A stretch of DNA of 64,000 nt from assembly GCF_006151805.1 (NCBI RefSeq), contig NZ_VDDA01000002.1, positions 558,001 to 622,000 on the forward strand, written 5' to 3'. Made by a program: the position numbers and the translations under genes. Shown here piece by piece: positions 9,074 to 17,536 of this stretch; the first letter of the stretch is position 1; every line of letters starts with the position of its first letter. The DNA comes from Methylobacterium terricola (lineage in GTDB: Bacteria; Pseudomonadota; Alphaproteobacteria; Rhizobiales; Beijerinckiaceae). Below the pieces are notes generated by a model. It was not told where the DNA came from and searched no databases. It saw only the letters and a list, made by a program, of their open reading frames with translations.

Positions 9074-9153
9074 GTAAAATCAGGTAGTACCTGTGGATTT
9101 CACCCTGACACAGTCAGGTAAAATATACTCAAGGTTGCAAAATCTGATTTTAC
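9074..9153. promoter_or_regulatory. AT-rich control region with palindromes upstream of first mucR
   Basis: Within 8888-9255 (368 bases, no gene) lies an AT-rich island. GTAAAATCAG at 9074-9083 is inverted as CTGATTTTAC at 9144-9153. Two further palindromes are CAGGTAGTACCTG (9081-9093) and AAAATCTGATTTT (9139-9151). CTGATTTTAC recurs at 16200, upstream of the second mucR. AAGGTTG next to the A-tract (9131-9137) is also shared. These are probable operator sites, most simply for MucR itself. Confidence 0.5.
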
Positions 9154-9255
9154 GTTGCCGATAATTGCATAAAAACCTATCGGCGCCGGAGGTTTGAGTG
9201 GGTACAGGCGGCGACCGTCGATGGCCTCAGGGCGAGCGACGGCCGCCGGTTGCCG

Positions 9256-10236
9256 TCAGGCGGCCCGTTCCGGCGGCCGGCCGGGCCGGAGCGGGACGTC
9301 GTCGGGCCGGGCCTGGATCTCGATGAAGACGCGGCGAACCTTGGGGCTCAAGCCCTTCATCCGCGTCTCCAGGCGGCCGACCAGCCGCTCGATCTCGCCG
9401 CCGGTGAGGGTGTCATCCATGTCGAGGCTGACATTGACCAGGATGTCGGCGGGGCCGAGATGCTGCGTCAGCACCTCGTTGACGTGCTGCACCCCCGGTT
9501 CGGAGCGCACGATCTGGTGCAGGCCGGCGACCAGCTCCGGCTCCGCCGCCTCGCCGACCAGCAGGCCGTGGGTCTCGATCATCAGGAAGATCGCCATGCC
9601 GATCAGGATCAGGCCGATGACGATCGAGGCTGCGCCGTCGAAGGCGGGCTGCTGCAGCGTCTCGGCCAGGATCACGCCGGCGAGCGCCACGACGAGGCCG
9701 GTCAGCGCCGCCACGTCCTCGACCAGCACGGTGAACAGGGCCGGGTCCTTGCTGCGGCGGATCGCGGTGATCGGCGGCCGCTCGCCCTTCTCGCCCCAGA
9801 ACGCCTTGAGGGCGACGAAGCAGGAATAGCCCTCGGCCAGGACCGCGAAGACCAGGATTCCGAGGTTGATGTGAAAGCCCGGGATGTGGCGGCCGAAGAT
9901 CACCGCGTCGGCCGCCGGCTCCGGGTGCTGGAGCTTGTGGATCCCCTCGTAGACCGCGAAGGCGCCGCCGCCGAGGAAGATCAGCAAGGCGACCAGGAAG
10001 GCGTAGAAATAGACCTCGCGGCCGTAGCCGAACGGGAAGCGGGCATCCGCCGGCCGCTGCGCCCGCTTGAGGCCGACGAGGAGCAGGATCTGGTTGGCGG
10101 TATCCACCACCGAGTGCACGCCCTCGGCTAGCATCGCCGAGCTGCCGGTGAGGAAGGCGCCGACGAACTTCGCCGCCGCGATCGCCAGATTCGCCCCGGC
10201 GGCGGTGTAGATCGCGCCGCTGCTCTCGTGTGCCAT
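9256..10236 (-). CDS. Cation diffusion facilitator (CDF) family transporter
   Basis: Inner-membrane divalent-cation/proton antiporter of 326 residues, probably exporting Zn2+, Fe2+, Co2+ or Mn2+. Six membrane spans are predictable in residues ~10-205. The first metal-site motif is seen in AEGVHSVVDT (His-x3-Asp, helix 2) and the second in VEDVAALTG (helix 5). A cytoplasmic dimerisation domain follows from about residue 210. The start MAHESSGAIYTAAGANL fits the family. It stands alone between a mucR control region and a signalling pair. The sequence does not fix the metal. Confidence 0.93.
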   Translation of the reverse strand: MAHESSGAIYTAAGANLAIAAAKFVGAFLTGSSAMLAEGVHSVVDTANQILLLVGLKRAQRPADARFPFGYGREVYFYAFLVALLIFLGGGAFAVYEGIHKLQHPEPAADAVIFGRHIPGFHINLGILVFAVLAEGYSCFVALKAFWGEKGERPPITAIRRSKDPALFTVLVEDVAALTGLVVALAGVILAETLQQPAFDGAASIVIGLILIGMAIFLMIETHGLLVGEAAEPELVAGLHQIVRSEPGVQHVNEVLTQHLGPADILVNVSLDMDDTLTGGEIERLVGRLETRMKGLSPKVRRVFIEIQARPDDVPLRPGRPPERAA

Positions 10237-10342
10237 GGTGCTGTCGCGCTCCCGCCGCCCGGCAAGCCTGGCCGTGGCTGACGGAGGTAACGCCGCCGGA
10301 GGCCGGATGGGTCCGGCGCCCCGCGGCGATCGTGCGCGGCGC

Positions 10343-13312
10343 TCAGGCCGCGTCGCGCCACGGGGTTCCGGGATCCGGAAGGTCGAAATGGCCGTGTAGG
10401 GCTGCGATCGTCGCGGCGAGCAGGCCCGGCAGGGGGGCGAGCGCGGCCTCGTCGGGCACGCGCCCCTCGACCCGCGCCGCGTGCTCGATCTCCCCCAGGT
10501 GCCCGGCGAGCGCGGCCGCGCCGACGTTGAGGCTCATCGACTTGAGGCCGTGGGCGGCGCGGCCCGCGGCCTCGGCGTCGCCGGCGGCCTGGAGGGCTGC
10601 CAGCCCGTCGGGGGCATGCGCCGTGAAGAGCCCGAGTACCCGCTCGACGAAGGACGAGCCGGCTCCCTCGGCCATCTCCGCGAGGTTGGCCAGGGTGTCG
10701 GGGTCGAGGAGCGCCGCGGATGGCGCCGCCTGCTCCGTTTCCGGAGCGTCCGGGGCGGCGGCCTCGCCGAGGGCGGCAGCCAAGGTCCGGGCGAGGTCGG
10801 TGAGGGTGAAGGGCTTGGCGAGCACCCCGTCCATTCCGGCCCCGCGCCACGCCTCGGCCGCGGTACCCACCACGTGGGCGGTCGCCGCGACGATGAAGGT
10901 GCGCCCGCGCCCTTCCGCCGCCTCCCATTGCCGGATCGCCCGGGCGGCGTCGAACCCGTCGAGGACGGGCATGCTGCCGTCCATCAGGATCAGGTCGAAC
11001 ATGCCCTCGCGAGCCGCCTCCAGGGCACGGTAGCCATCCTCCACCGTCGTCACCCGGGTGACGCCGAGGCGCCCGAGCGCCTCGACCGCGACCTCGCGGT
11101 TGAGCGGGTTGTCGTCCGCCACGAGCACCCGGGCGGCGGGGAAGCGCGGCAGGGCAGCGACCGGGCCGGCCTCGGCCCCGATGCCGGCGAAGGTCGCTCC
11201 CGTGGCGAGCGCCGCCAGGGCCGACCGCCATTCGCCCTGCACCAGGGGCCAGCGCAGCAGCGCGTCGGCGAGGCCGGAGGACAGCACGGCGGCCCCGCTC
11301 GGATCGCCCATCGGGGCCAGCGCGAGGACCCGGCCGGCACCGGCCGGGCGGCGCCCGGCCCGGGCGAGGTCTGCGGCCTCGACGAGGGCGTGGGCGCCCT
11401 CCCCCGCCTCGACCAGCGTGAAGCCGGCGGCGGCGAGCCCCTCCGCCAGGGCGGCGGCGGTCGCCGGCCCCGGGACGCCGATCACCACGGCCGGCCCAAT
11501 GCCGGCCTGGCGCCGCACCGGCGCGGCGGCCGCCAGGACCTCGAGCGGGATCTCGGCCCAGAAGGTCGAGCCGGTTCCGACCTCGCTCTCGACCCCGATC
11601 CGCCCGCCCATCGCGGCGACGAGGCGCTCGGCGATCGACAGGCCGAGGCCGGTGCCGCCGAAGCGCCGGGTCGTCGAGCCGTCGGCCTGCGAGAAGGCCG
11701 AGAAGATCGACGGCAGGGTCTCGGCCGGGATGCCGATGCCGGTATCGGTCACGCTGAGGCGCAGGACCCCACCGCCGTCGCGGGTCTCGAGCCGCACCAG
11801 GACATGGCCGGATTCGGTGAACTTGAGAGCGTTGTTGACGAAGTTGCCGAGGATCTGCCCGAGCCGCACCGGATCGCCGGTGATCGAGAGCGGCACGTCC
11901 GGCGCGACGATCGCCGCGAGATCGAGCCCCTTGCCCCGCGCCCGCTCGCCGAACAGGGTCACGACGGTGTCGGCGACCTCGGCAGGGTCGAGGGCGATGC
12001 GCTCCAGGGTGAGCTTGCCGGCCTCGACCTTGGCGAAGTCGAGGATGTCGTTGATGATCGCCAGCAGGCTCTGGCCGGAGCGGGCGATCACCTCGGCATA
12101 GCGGCGCTGGCGTGCCGGCAGCTCGGCGGCGGCGAGGAGTTCCGCCATCACCAGCATGCCGTTCATTGGCGTGCGGATCTCGTGGCTCATCGTCGCCAGG
12201 AACGACGACTTGGCGCTGTTGGCAGCCTCCGCCGCCTCCTTGGCCTCGCTCAGGTCGTGGGTGCGGTCGCTCACCTCCTGCTCCAGCCGGCCCTGGTGCT
12301 CGATCAGGCGGTGGTCGCGCTCGCGCACCGCGTCGAGGAGGCCGTTGAAGCTCGTCGCCAGCCGGCCGACCTCGTCGCCGGAGGCGGCGCCGGGCTGCAG
12401 GTCGGCGCGACGGGCATAATCGTGGTTCTGGCGCACCGCATCCATCGTGCGGGCGAGCGCGGTGAGCGGCCGGGTCAGGGCGCGGCCGAGGCGCCAGGCC
12501 ACCGCGAACCCGACCGCCATGGCGAGCAGGGCCGCCAGGACGGCGTTGCGCACGACGGAGAGGAGGCGCCCGATGAGATCCTTGGTCTCGTAGATCAGGG
12601 TCACCTGCCCGACGATGCGGGCATTCTCCACCACCGGGACGCTGACCTTGACGGTGTGGGCGAGAATGAGCGCGAGCGGCGTGATGTCGTCCCGGTCGAG
12701 GTCGAGATCGTCGGCGAGGCGCAGGCCGGTGCCCTGCTCGGCCAGCGCCGAACCGTCCGGACGGGTCAGCCCGGCATAGACGATGCCGTCCAGTCGCCCG
12801 ATTCCGCGCAGGGCCGCGTGGACGCCGGCGGCATCGTTCGCCGCCGCCGCCCCGGCCGAGGCGGAGGCGAAGACGATGGCGAGCCCTCTCAGCGCCTGGC
12901 GCGTGTCGACGGCGTAGCGATTGACCTCCGACCAGGCGCCGATCGCCGTGCCGGCGGCGAGCGCGACGATCACCGCGCCGAGCACCACCCGGCCGAGGCG
13001 GGCGGCGAGACTGCCCGCCGCCCGTGACGGGGCGGATGCGGCGGCCGCCGGGGTCGGCACCGTCCGGGGCGCGGCGGAGGCACGGCGCAGGAGCCACCGT
13101 CTCGCCGCCGGAGCCGGCGCACCGGACGTCTCGGGCGGGGCGCGCTCCGGCTCCCGCTGCGCCGCGACAGGCCGCCGCGCCGGCGGGGGGACGGCGTCGT
13201 CGGAGGAGCGGATCACCCGGGCGCGCAGGCCGCGATTCTGGCCCGCCTCTCCCGAAGCGTCGTCCTGCGGGGCGTCGGACGGATGCTCCACGCGGGTTCT
13301 CTCACTCGTCAC
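10343..13312 (-). CDS. Hybrid sensor histidine kinase with receiver and Hpt domains
   Basis: Membrane phosphorelay kinase of 989 residues. A disordered Pro/Ala/Arg-rich head (1-100) precedes a first membrane span (~105-128), a periplasmic sensor segment, a second span (~240-260) and HAMP. HisKA carries the phospho-His in FLATMSHEIRTPMNG near 375. The ATPase domain has NNALKFT, GIGIPAE and FGGTGLGLS. A weakly conserved receiver-like segment comes next, then a true receiver (LVADDNPLNRE; phospho-Asp in LILMDGSMP; Lys in AKPF), and a C-terminal Hpt with AAHGLKSMS. The GTG start lies 16 bases after the HD-GYP regulator, so the two form an operon. The full His-Asp-His chain suggests a separate partner regulator. 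The ligand is unknown. Confidence 0.93.
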   Translation of the reverse strand: MTSERTRVEHPSDAPQDDASGEAGQNRGLRARVIRSSDDAVPPPARRPVAAQREPERAPPETSGAPAPAARRWLLRRASAAPRTVPTPAAAASAPSRAAGSLAARLGRVVLGAVIVALAAGTAIGAWSEVNRYAVDTRQALRGLAIVFASASAGAAAANDAAGVHAALRGIGRLDGIVYAGLTRPDGSALAEQGTGLRLADDLDLDRDDITPLALILAHTVKVSVPVVENARIVGQVTLIYETKDLIGRLLSVVRNAVLAALLAMAVGFAVAWRLGRALTRPLTALARTMDAVRQNHDYARRADLQPGAASGDEVGRLATSFNGLLDAVRERDHRLIEHQGRLEQEVSDRTHDLSEAKEAAEAANSAKSSFLATMSHEIRTPMNGMLVMAELLAAAELPARQRRYAEVIARSGQSLLAIINDILDFAKVEAGKLTLERIALDPAEVADTVVTLFGERARGKGLDLAAIVAPDVPLSITGDPVRLGQILGNFVNNALKFTESGHVLVRLETRDGGGVLRLSVTDTGIGIPAETLPSIFSAFSQADGSTTRRFGGTGLGLSIAERLVAAMGGRIGVESEVGTGSTFWAEIPLEVLAAAAPVRRQAGIGPAVVIGVPGPATAAALAEGLAAAGFTLVEAGEGAHALVEAADLARAGRRPAGAGRVLALAPMGDPSGAAVLSSGLADALLRWPLVQGEWRSALAALATGATFAGIGAEAGPVAALPRFPAARVLVADDNPLNREVAVEALGRLGVTRVTTVEDGYRALEAAREGMFDLILMDGSMPVLDGFDAARAIRQWEAAEGRGRTFIVAATAHVVGTAAEAWRGAGMDGVLAKPFTLTDLARTLAAALGEAAAPDAPETEQAAPSAALLDPDTLANLAEMAEGAGSSFVERVLGLFTAHAPDGLAALQAAGDAEAAGRAAHGLKSMSLNVGAAALAGHLGEIEHAARVEGRVPDEAALAPLPGLLAATIAALHGHFDLPDPGTPWRDAA

Positions 13313-13327
13313 GGCAATGGAACACCG

Positions 13328-14407
13328 TCAGGCCGCCTGCTCGGCGGCGGGTTGGTTCCCGGTGGCTTGGCTCGCGGCCGCTCGGCCGACCAGCTCCGCG
13401 ACGACGTCCCAGCGGGACAGGAAGGCGTCGACCACCGCGGGATCGAAATGCGCCCCGGCCTCGCGCAGCAGGAAGGCGTGGGTGGCGTCGAGCGTCCAGG
13501 CACGCTTGTAGGGCCGGTCGCTGGTCAGCGCGTCGAACACGTCCGCCACCGCGACGATGCGACCCGACAGCGGAATCTCGTCGCCCGACAGGCCGTTGGG
13601 ATACCCCTTGCCGTCCCAGCGCTCGTGGTGGCTCACCGCGATCTCGGCCGCGAGCCGCACCACGTCGGAGGAGCTGTTGGCCAGGATGCGGGCGCCGCGC
13701 TCGGCGTGACGCTCCATCTCCCAGCGCTCCTCAGGCGTCAGGGGACCGGGCTTGAGCAGGATCGCGTCGGGGATCGCGATCTTACCGACGTCGTGCATGG
13801 TCGAGGCGAGGCTGATCAGCCGACACTGGGCCGGCGGAAGGTTCATGGCCTCGGCGATCAGCACGGTGTAGTTCGCCACCCGGGCGACGTGGTCGCCGGT
13901 ATCGGTGTCGCGATGCTCGGCGGCGCGCATCAGCACGGTGACGATCTCGCGCTCGCGCGCCTCGACCAGCGCCACCGCGGCGGCGACCTCCTCGGCGAGG
14001 CGCGCGGCATGGGCCCGCTCGGTCCGGTAGGCCCGGCGGAGCGCCAGCAGGTTGGTGACGCGGGCGCGGATCTCGACCGGGTCGACGGGCTTGTTGACGA
14101 AGTCGGTGGCGCCGGCTTCGAGCGCCGATCGTCGCAGGACGCGCTGGTCGAAGCTCGTCACCATCACGATCGGCACGTGGACGAAGCCCTCCATCGCCCG
14201 GAGCGCCCGGATCACCGCGAGGCCGTCCATGCCCGGCATCTCGTAATCGGTCAGCACGATGCCGATCTCCTCGGCATGGGCCTCGGCGAAGGCCAGGGCG
14301 TCGGCCGGCCGGGTGAAGCTCTGCGGCACGCAATCCGGGATCGGCCGCAGCGCCTCGAGCATCAGCAGGTTGTTGAGCTCCGCATCGTCGAGGACGATCG
14401 CACGCAT
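13328..14407 (-). CDS. Response regulator with HD-GYP c-di-GMP phosphodiesterase domain
   Basis: A 359-residue two-domain output regulator. The N-terminal receiver has the acidic pocket (VLDDAE), phospho-Asp in VLTDYEMPGMDG and Lys in VNKPVDP. A helical linker (~120-165) leads to an HD-GYP domain with HRDTDTGDHVARV, MHDVGKIAIPD and HHERWDGKGYPNG, all typical catalytic residues, so hydrolysis of cyclic di-GMP is likely. The ATG at 14407 follows GGAGGGGATTTC. An upstream in-frame extension is possible but lacks a good ribosome-binding site. It is followed after 15 bases by the hybrid kinase, whose Hpt domain may phosphorylate this receiver. Confidence 0.93.
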   Translation of the reverse strand: MRAIVLDDAELNNLLMLEALRPIPDCVPQSFTRPADALAFAEAHAEEIGIVLTDYEMPGMDGLAVIRALRAMEGFVHVPIVMVTSFDQRVLRRSALEAGATDFVNKPVDPVEIRARVTNLLALRRAYRTERAHAARLAEEVAAAVALVEAREREIVTVLMRAAEHRDTDTGDHVARVANYTVLIAEAMNLPPAQCRLISLASTMHDVGKIAIPDAILLKPGPLTPEERWEMERHAERGARILANSSSDVVRLAAEIAVSHHERWDGKGYPNGLSGDEIPLSGRIVAVADVFDALTSDRPYKRAWTLDATHAFLLREAGAHFDPAVVDAFLSRWDVVAELVGRAAASQATGNQPAAEQAA

Positions 14408-14685
14408 GAAATCCCCTCCGGCGAGTGACCGCCACCGTGGGGCGATCGTGGCGGCGAAACCTTGACAACTCACTCCCCCGGGGGCCGCAATTCCGCCGGA
14501 TCGGGCGAGTTCCGGTGATCGCCGCGCCTCCGCGGCGTCTTTGGCTTTGAAACCGGACGCCGTCGGCGCTAGAGCACGTGCGACGGCCTCCCGCCCGAGC
14601 GGGTCGCCGGACAACCCATGACGGATCCCGGCGCGGCCCTCACCGACAGGCGCGCCTTCGCACGCAGGACGACGAGACCCACACG

Positions 14686-15033
14686 ATGGCCGGCTTCAAG
14701 GACCAGAACTTCAACGATCGGCGGAGTACGTCCGCGGACGCGAAGAAGGCCCTGCTGGAGAAGTTCCGGGCCAAGCCCGCCGCGGACGACCCGGAGGTCC
14801 AGGCCCGGCTGGCCGAGCGCCAGAAGATCGCCGAGGCCCGCGCCGCCCGCACGGCGGAGCGCGAGGCCGCCAAGCAGGCGGAGGCCGAGCGCCGCGCCGC
14901 CGAGGAGGCCGAGGCCAAGGCCCGGGCCGAGCGCGAGGCGGCCGAGGCGGCCGAGCGCGAGGCGGCCATGGAGGCCGAGCGCAAGGCGGCCCGCGACGCC
15001 CGCTACGCGGCCCGCAAGGCGCGGCGCAAGTAA
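14686..15033 (+). CDS. DUF6481-like charged helical protein
   Basis: A 115-residue protein starting MAGFKDQNFNDRRSTSADAK, followed by almost continuous Ala/Glu/Arg/Lys helix. It resembles the alphaproteobacterial DUF6481 family, whose function is not established. The charge pattern predicts one long helix or coiled coil that may bind nucleic acid or be stress-related; this is inference. The ATG at 14686 is chosen because the conserved start motif begins there. A very strong terminator follows at 15099. No signal peptide or membrane span is seen. Confidence 0.75.
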   Translation: MAGFKDQNFNDRRSTSADAKKALLEKFRAKPAADDPEVQARLAERQKIAEARAARTAEREAAKQAEAERRAAEEAEAKARAEREAAEAAEREAAMEAERKAARDARYAARKARRK

Positions 15034-15098
15034 GCGGCTCCCAAAGGAGAAGACGCCTCGCCGAGGCGTCGGCCGGTCCGTTCCGCGGGCCGTGCCTG

Positions 15099-15154
15099 AA
15101 AGCCCCCGCCGGATCCCGCGCCGCCTCAGGAGCGCGGGATCCGGCGGGGGCTTT
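15099..15154. terminator. Strong 22-bp terminator hairpin
   Basis: Arms 15099-15120 and 15133-15154 pair perfectly over 22 bp with a 12-base loop. The arms begin with AAAG and end with CTTT, so it can act on both strands. It separates the DUF6481 gene from the convergent second mucR. A smaller GACGCCTCG/CGAGGCGTC palindrome (15052-15070) precedes it. Confidence 0.8.
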
Positions 15155-15266
15155 TCGTCGTGAGGGGGATCCCGGCGGTCGGGCATCGTTCGGAACGCCG
15201 CCCCCGAAACAGCGATGGCGCGAGAGCCCCTCCCCGTTCGGGAGCGGCGATCCCGCGCCATCGGCA

Positions 15267-15292
15267 TGTGTCATGTGGGCGTGTGTCATGTG
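15267..15292. repeat. Direct repeat TGTGTCATGTG, period 15
   Basis: Two exact copies of TGTGTCATGTG lie at 15267-15277 and 15282-15292. They are in the 312-base gap 15034-15345, downstream of the second mucR. A related pair with the same 15-base period lies at 17083-17109. Confidence 0.5.
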
Positions 15293-15345
15293 CCTCGACG
15301 GCGCCCAGGACCCGGACGCCCGGACAAGCCCTCACCCGGCTCGCG

Positions 15346-15846
15346 TCACTCGCCTTTGCGCGGGCGGCCGCGACGGGCGGGCGCCTTGTCGGCATCGCCG
15401 TCTCCGCTTTCCGCCGCCAGCCGGGCCGCGGCCGCGCGGTCACGCCGGATCTGGCCGAGGCCAAGGCTCTTGGCGAGTTCCGAGCGCTGGGCGGCGTAGT
15501 TGGCCGCGACCATCGGATAGTCGTGCGGCAGGCCCCATTTCTGCCGGTACTGGTCGGGGCTGAGGCCGCGCGTCGTCAGGTGGCGCTTGAGCGACTTGTA
15601 GGGCTTGCCGTCTTCCAGCGAGATGATGTGATCGGGCGTGACGGTCTTGCGGACCGGGACCGGCGGCGTGGGCTTCTCGGGCTCGGGCGCCGGCGGAGCG
15701 ACGACCCGCTCGAGGGACGCGTGCACCGAGGCGATCAGGTTCGCGAGATCCCCGACCGGCACCGAGTTCTTCGACACGTAGGCCGACACGATATCGGCCG
15801 AAAGATTGATCAGGTGCGAGGTCGTGTCCTGGTCGTCGGCGCTCAT
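15346..15846 (-). CDS. mucR: MucR/Ros-family transcriptional regulator, second paralog
   Basis: A 166-residue paralog of the regulator at 8462-8887. The central ~90 residues are nearly identical (SADIVSAYVSKNSVPVGDL, EDGKPYKSLKRHLTTRG, GLSPDQYRQKWGLPHDYPMV). It also has Ser and Asp in place of the zinc-binding Cys residues and Arg/Gly for the last His. The C-terminus is longer, ending with a basic RRGRPRKG segment that looks like an AT-hook. The start at 15846 follows AAAGGGGGCACC; an upstream in-frame start would add 14 residues. Its AT-rich upstream region (15847-16220) carries A-tract inverted repeats and the motif shared with the other mucR. Confidence 0.92.
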   Translation of the reverse strand: MSADDQDTTSHLINLSADIVSAYVSKNSVPVGDLANLIASVHASLERVVAPPAPEPEKPTPPVPVRKTVTPDHIISLEDGKPYKSLKRHLTTRGLSPDQYRQKWGLPHDYPMVAANYAAQRSELAKSLGLGQIRRDRAAAARLAAESGDGDADKAPARRGRPRKGE

Positions 15847-15886
15847 GACGGTGCCCCCTTTGGAATACTTCTTTGCACATGTGGCC

Positions 15887-15916
15887 AAAAAATTTAACAG
15901 TCAATGAAAATTTTTT
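15887..15916. promoter_or_regulatory. A/T-tract inverted repeat upstream of second mucR
   Basis: AAAAAATTT (15887-15895) and AAATTTTTT (15908-15916) face each other across 12 bases, about 40-70 bases upstream of the mucR start. Such T-A-step, A-tract DNA is what MucR/H-NS-like proteins prefer. It is exceptional in this GC-rich genome. Promoter or autoregulatory site is the natural reading. Confidence 0.45.
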
Positions 15917-16199
15917 ATTCGAGAGTAGAGCGTGCCGTCCGGAGCCGGGCGATGCCCGTTAGCCCGGCGGGCGCTGCTTTGAGGACAAGTCCTGCCCCGG
16001 GCGGCGCGGTTGTATGAGGAATATTTGCTCAATCTTTGATTTCCCGTCCGGCTCGGGCGATCGGCATAAGCCTTCCACGCGGCAGCGGTGATGCCACGAC
16101 AGTTCGCGCTGCGGCCAACTAGAAAAGACATTACTTGAGGTTGTGAGAAAAGCTCGGGCCCACTCCGTGGGTGGTGGGCTCGATCCTGCCGTGCCCGAC

Positions 16200-16219
16200 C
16201 TGATTTTACAACCTTAGGG
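16200..16219. promoter_or_regulatory. Shared motif copy far upstream of second mucR
   Basis: CTGATTTTAC (16200-16209) followed by AACCTTAGGG is the reverse complement of the AAGGTTG-A-tract motif found upstream of the first mucR (9128-9146). A weaker AGGTTG match lies at 16138-16143. The 504-base gap 15847-16350 holds no gene; apart from these sites and the terminator at 16254 I see nothing in it. Confidence 0.4.
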
Positions 16220-16253
16220 TGTAAATTTCGGCGATGGCGGCGCTCACGAAAAA

Positions 16254-16281
16254 GGGCACCCGCCGTGACTGGCGGGTGCCC
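16254..16281 (-). terminator. Rho-independent terminator of the DUF2147 gene
   Basis: GGGCACCCGCC (16254-16264) pairs with GGCGGGTGCCC (16271-16281). On the minus strand the stem is followed by a run of five T residues. It lies 70 bases after the stop of the gene at 16351. Confidence 0.8.
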
Positions 16282-16350
16282 CGGAATGCGTACCCCGTCC
16301 CGATCACGGGAGGCGGCGGTGTCGCGGCTCGCGCGGCGCTGCGCCGCCGG

Positions 16351-16932
16351 TCAGGGCTTGGGGGCGGCGGCTGGCGCCGCCGGTTTGGCCGCCGTGGCCG
16401 GAGCGGCGGGCTTCGCCGCCGCGGCCCATTCCGCGTCCGCACGCGGGCCGTTCGGGGCACCGGTCGGGGCGGTGAGCTGGCCCGGCAGCGTGTCGCTGAC
16501 CCGGGTCCAGGTCTGCGAGCCGCACAGGAAGCCCATCAAGCAGCCGCGGACGTTGAGCTCGCCCGGCTGCTCGGTCCAGATCGAGACGTCGTAGAGCTTG
16601 CCGTCGTCGGCGTTGTAGATCTGGCCCTCGTAACGGTTATCCGCGTTCGGCTTCAGCCCCATGATGAGCTGGTGACCGAGGGCGGGGCGGCCGCGCTTCT
16701 TGGCGTCGGCGTTCTTGAAATCGACCCGAGGCTGCCCCTTGTCGTCGTTCGGGGTCTTCATCCACACGGCATAGCCGCAGATCCGGTCGGCGCGGCTCGG
16801 GCACTTCTCGACCCGGATGCGGGCCCGGCCATCCTCGGTCAACCAAGTCCCGCTCGGGTCTTTCGGAGTGGCGAGCGCCGCTCCCGACGACAGGCCGATG
16901 GCGATAAGCGCCCCGGTCAGGACCTTCTTCAT
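16351..16932 (-). CDS. Secreted DUF2147 domain protein
   Basis: A 193-residue exported protein. The signal peptide is clear (MKKVLTGALIAIGLSSGAAL, cleavage after ALA near residue 22). The DUF2147 domain spans ~23-140 with GTWLTEDGRARIRV, CGYAVWMK, Y-x-G-x-I-Y-N (YEGQIYNADDGKLYDVSI) and RGCLMGFLCGSQTW. Several Cys residues could form disulfides. The tail is low-complexity Ala/Pro/Lys. The family is a periplasmic lipocalin-like or beta-rich domain of unknown function. The ATG at 16932 follows GAGGGTGTATCGT. It has its own terminator at 16254-16281 and appears monocistronic. Confidence 0.88.
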   Translation of the reverse strand: MKKVLTGALIAIGLSSGAALATPKDPSGTWLTEDGRARIRVEKCPSRADRICGYAVWMKTPNDDKGQPRVDFKNADAKKRGRPALGHQLIMGLKPNADNRYEGQIYNADDGKLYDVSIWTEQPGELNVRGCLMGFLCGSQTWTRVSDTLPGQLTAPTGAPNGPRADAEWAAAAKPAAPATAAKPAAPAAAPKP

Positions 16933-17082
16933 ACGATACACCCTCGTCTGGTGCGGCCCGCACACAACATTAATCCGTCGCTGATGCCGCGTCGTGCGGC
17001 TGGATGCCAGAGGCCGGCCCCAGAGGCCGACCCATTGCGTCGGAATCGTGGGCGGCCGGCGCGGACAGACCGCCTCACGGCG

Positions 17083-17109
17083 GGATGTCGCATGCCCGGA
17101 TGTCACATG
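17083..17109. repeat. Direct repeat GGATGTC(G/A)CATG, period 15
   Basis: GGATGTCGCATG at 17083-17094 and GGATGTCACATG at 17098-17109 differ by one base. They lie upstream of the DUF2147 gene and of the small gene at 17231. The period matches that of the pair at 15267-15292, and the cores are similar (TGTCA/GCATG). Confidence 0.45.
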
Positions 17110-17230
17110 GCCTGCCGCTCCTCCGGCGAGCTAGAGCAGCCACGCCGGGCGGCAATCGTCCATCCGGGAAGAACCGCCAATATTTTCGACTGCCGCGCCG
17201 CGGCGTCCGCTCACCCGCCAGGGCTGCCGC

Positions 17231-17380
17231 ATGTTCACGACCGAGCTCCTCGTGATGACCTCCGCCACCCTCGGGGCGATCGTCATCGTGCTCGCCGCCC
17301 AGCCGGGCGCCACCCTGCGGGCGAGCCTGCCGCGCCTGCCGCGTGCCGTCGGCCCCGCGCGCCGGCCGGCGGGACGCTGA
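17231..17380 (+). CDS. Small single-span membrane protein (hypothetical)
   Basis: A 49-residue reading frame starting MFTTELLVMTSATLGAIVIV. Residues ~8-24 form one plausible membrane helix, followed by a basic Arg/Pro tail. No family is recognised. The ribosome-binding site is weak. It lies alone between the DUF2147 gene and the antiporter. Support is only the plausible topology and codon use, so it may not be expressed. Confidence 0.35.
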   Translation: MFTTELLVMTSATLGAIVIVLAAQPGATLRASLPRLPRAVGPARRPAGR

Positions 17381-17536
17381 GAGCGGCCCGCCGAAGGCGG
17401 GGATTTCGGGGAGATCGGGCCGCCCGGCCGTGGTTTTTGGTGCGGCGCAGCACGGCGGGAGCCCGGAAAGGCTGCTAGACTTCGGACCGTCGTCGCTGTC
17501 CTTGCGCCGCCGCCGTCCCGAGGAGCTGACCCGACC

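Noticed and set aside
10481..13027. Long plus-strand frame opposite the hybrid histidine kinase
   Set aside because: Composition is that of an antisense shadow; the kinase on the other strand has all expected motifs.
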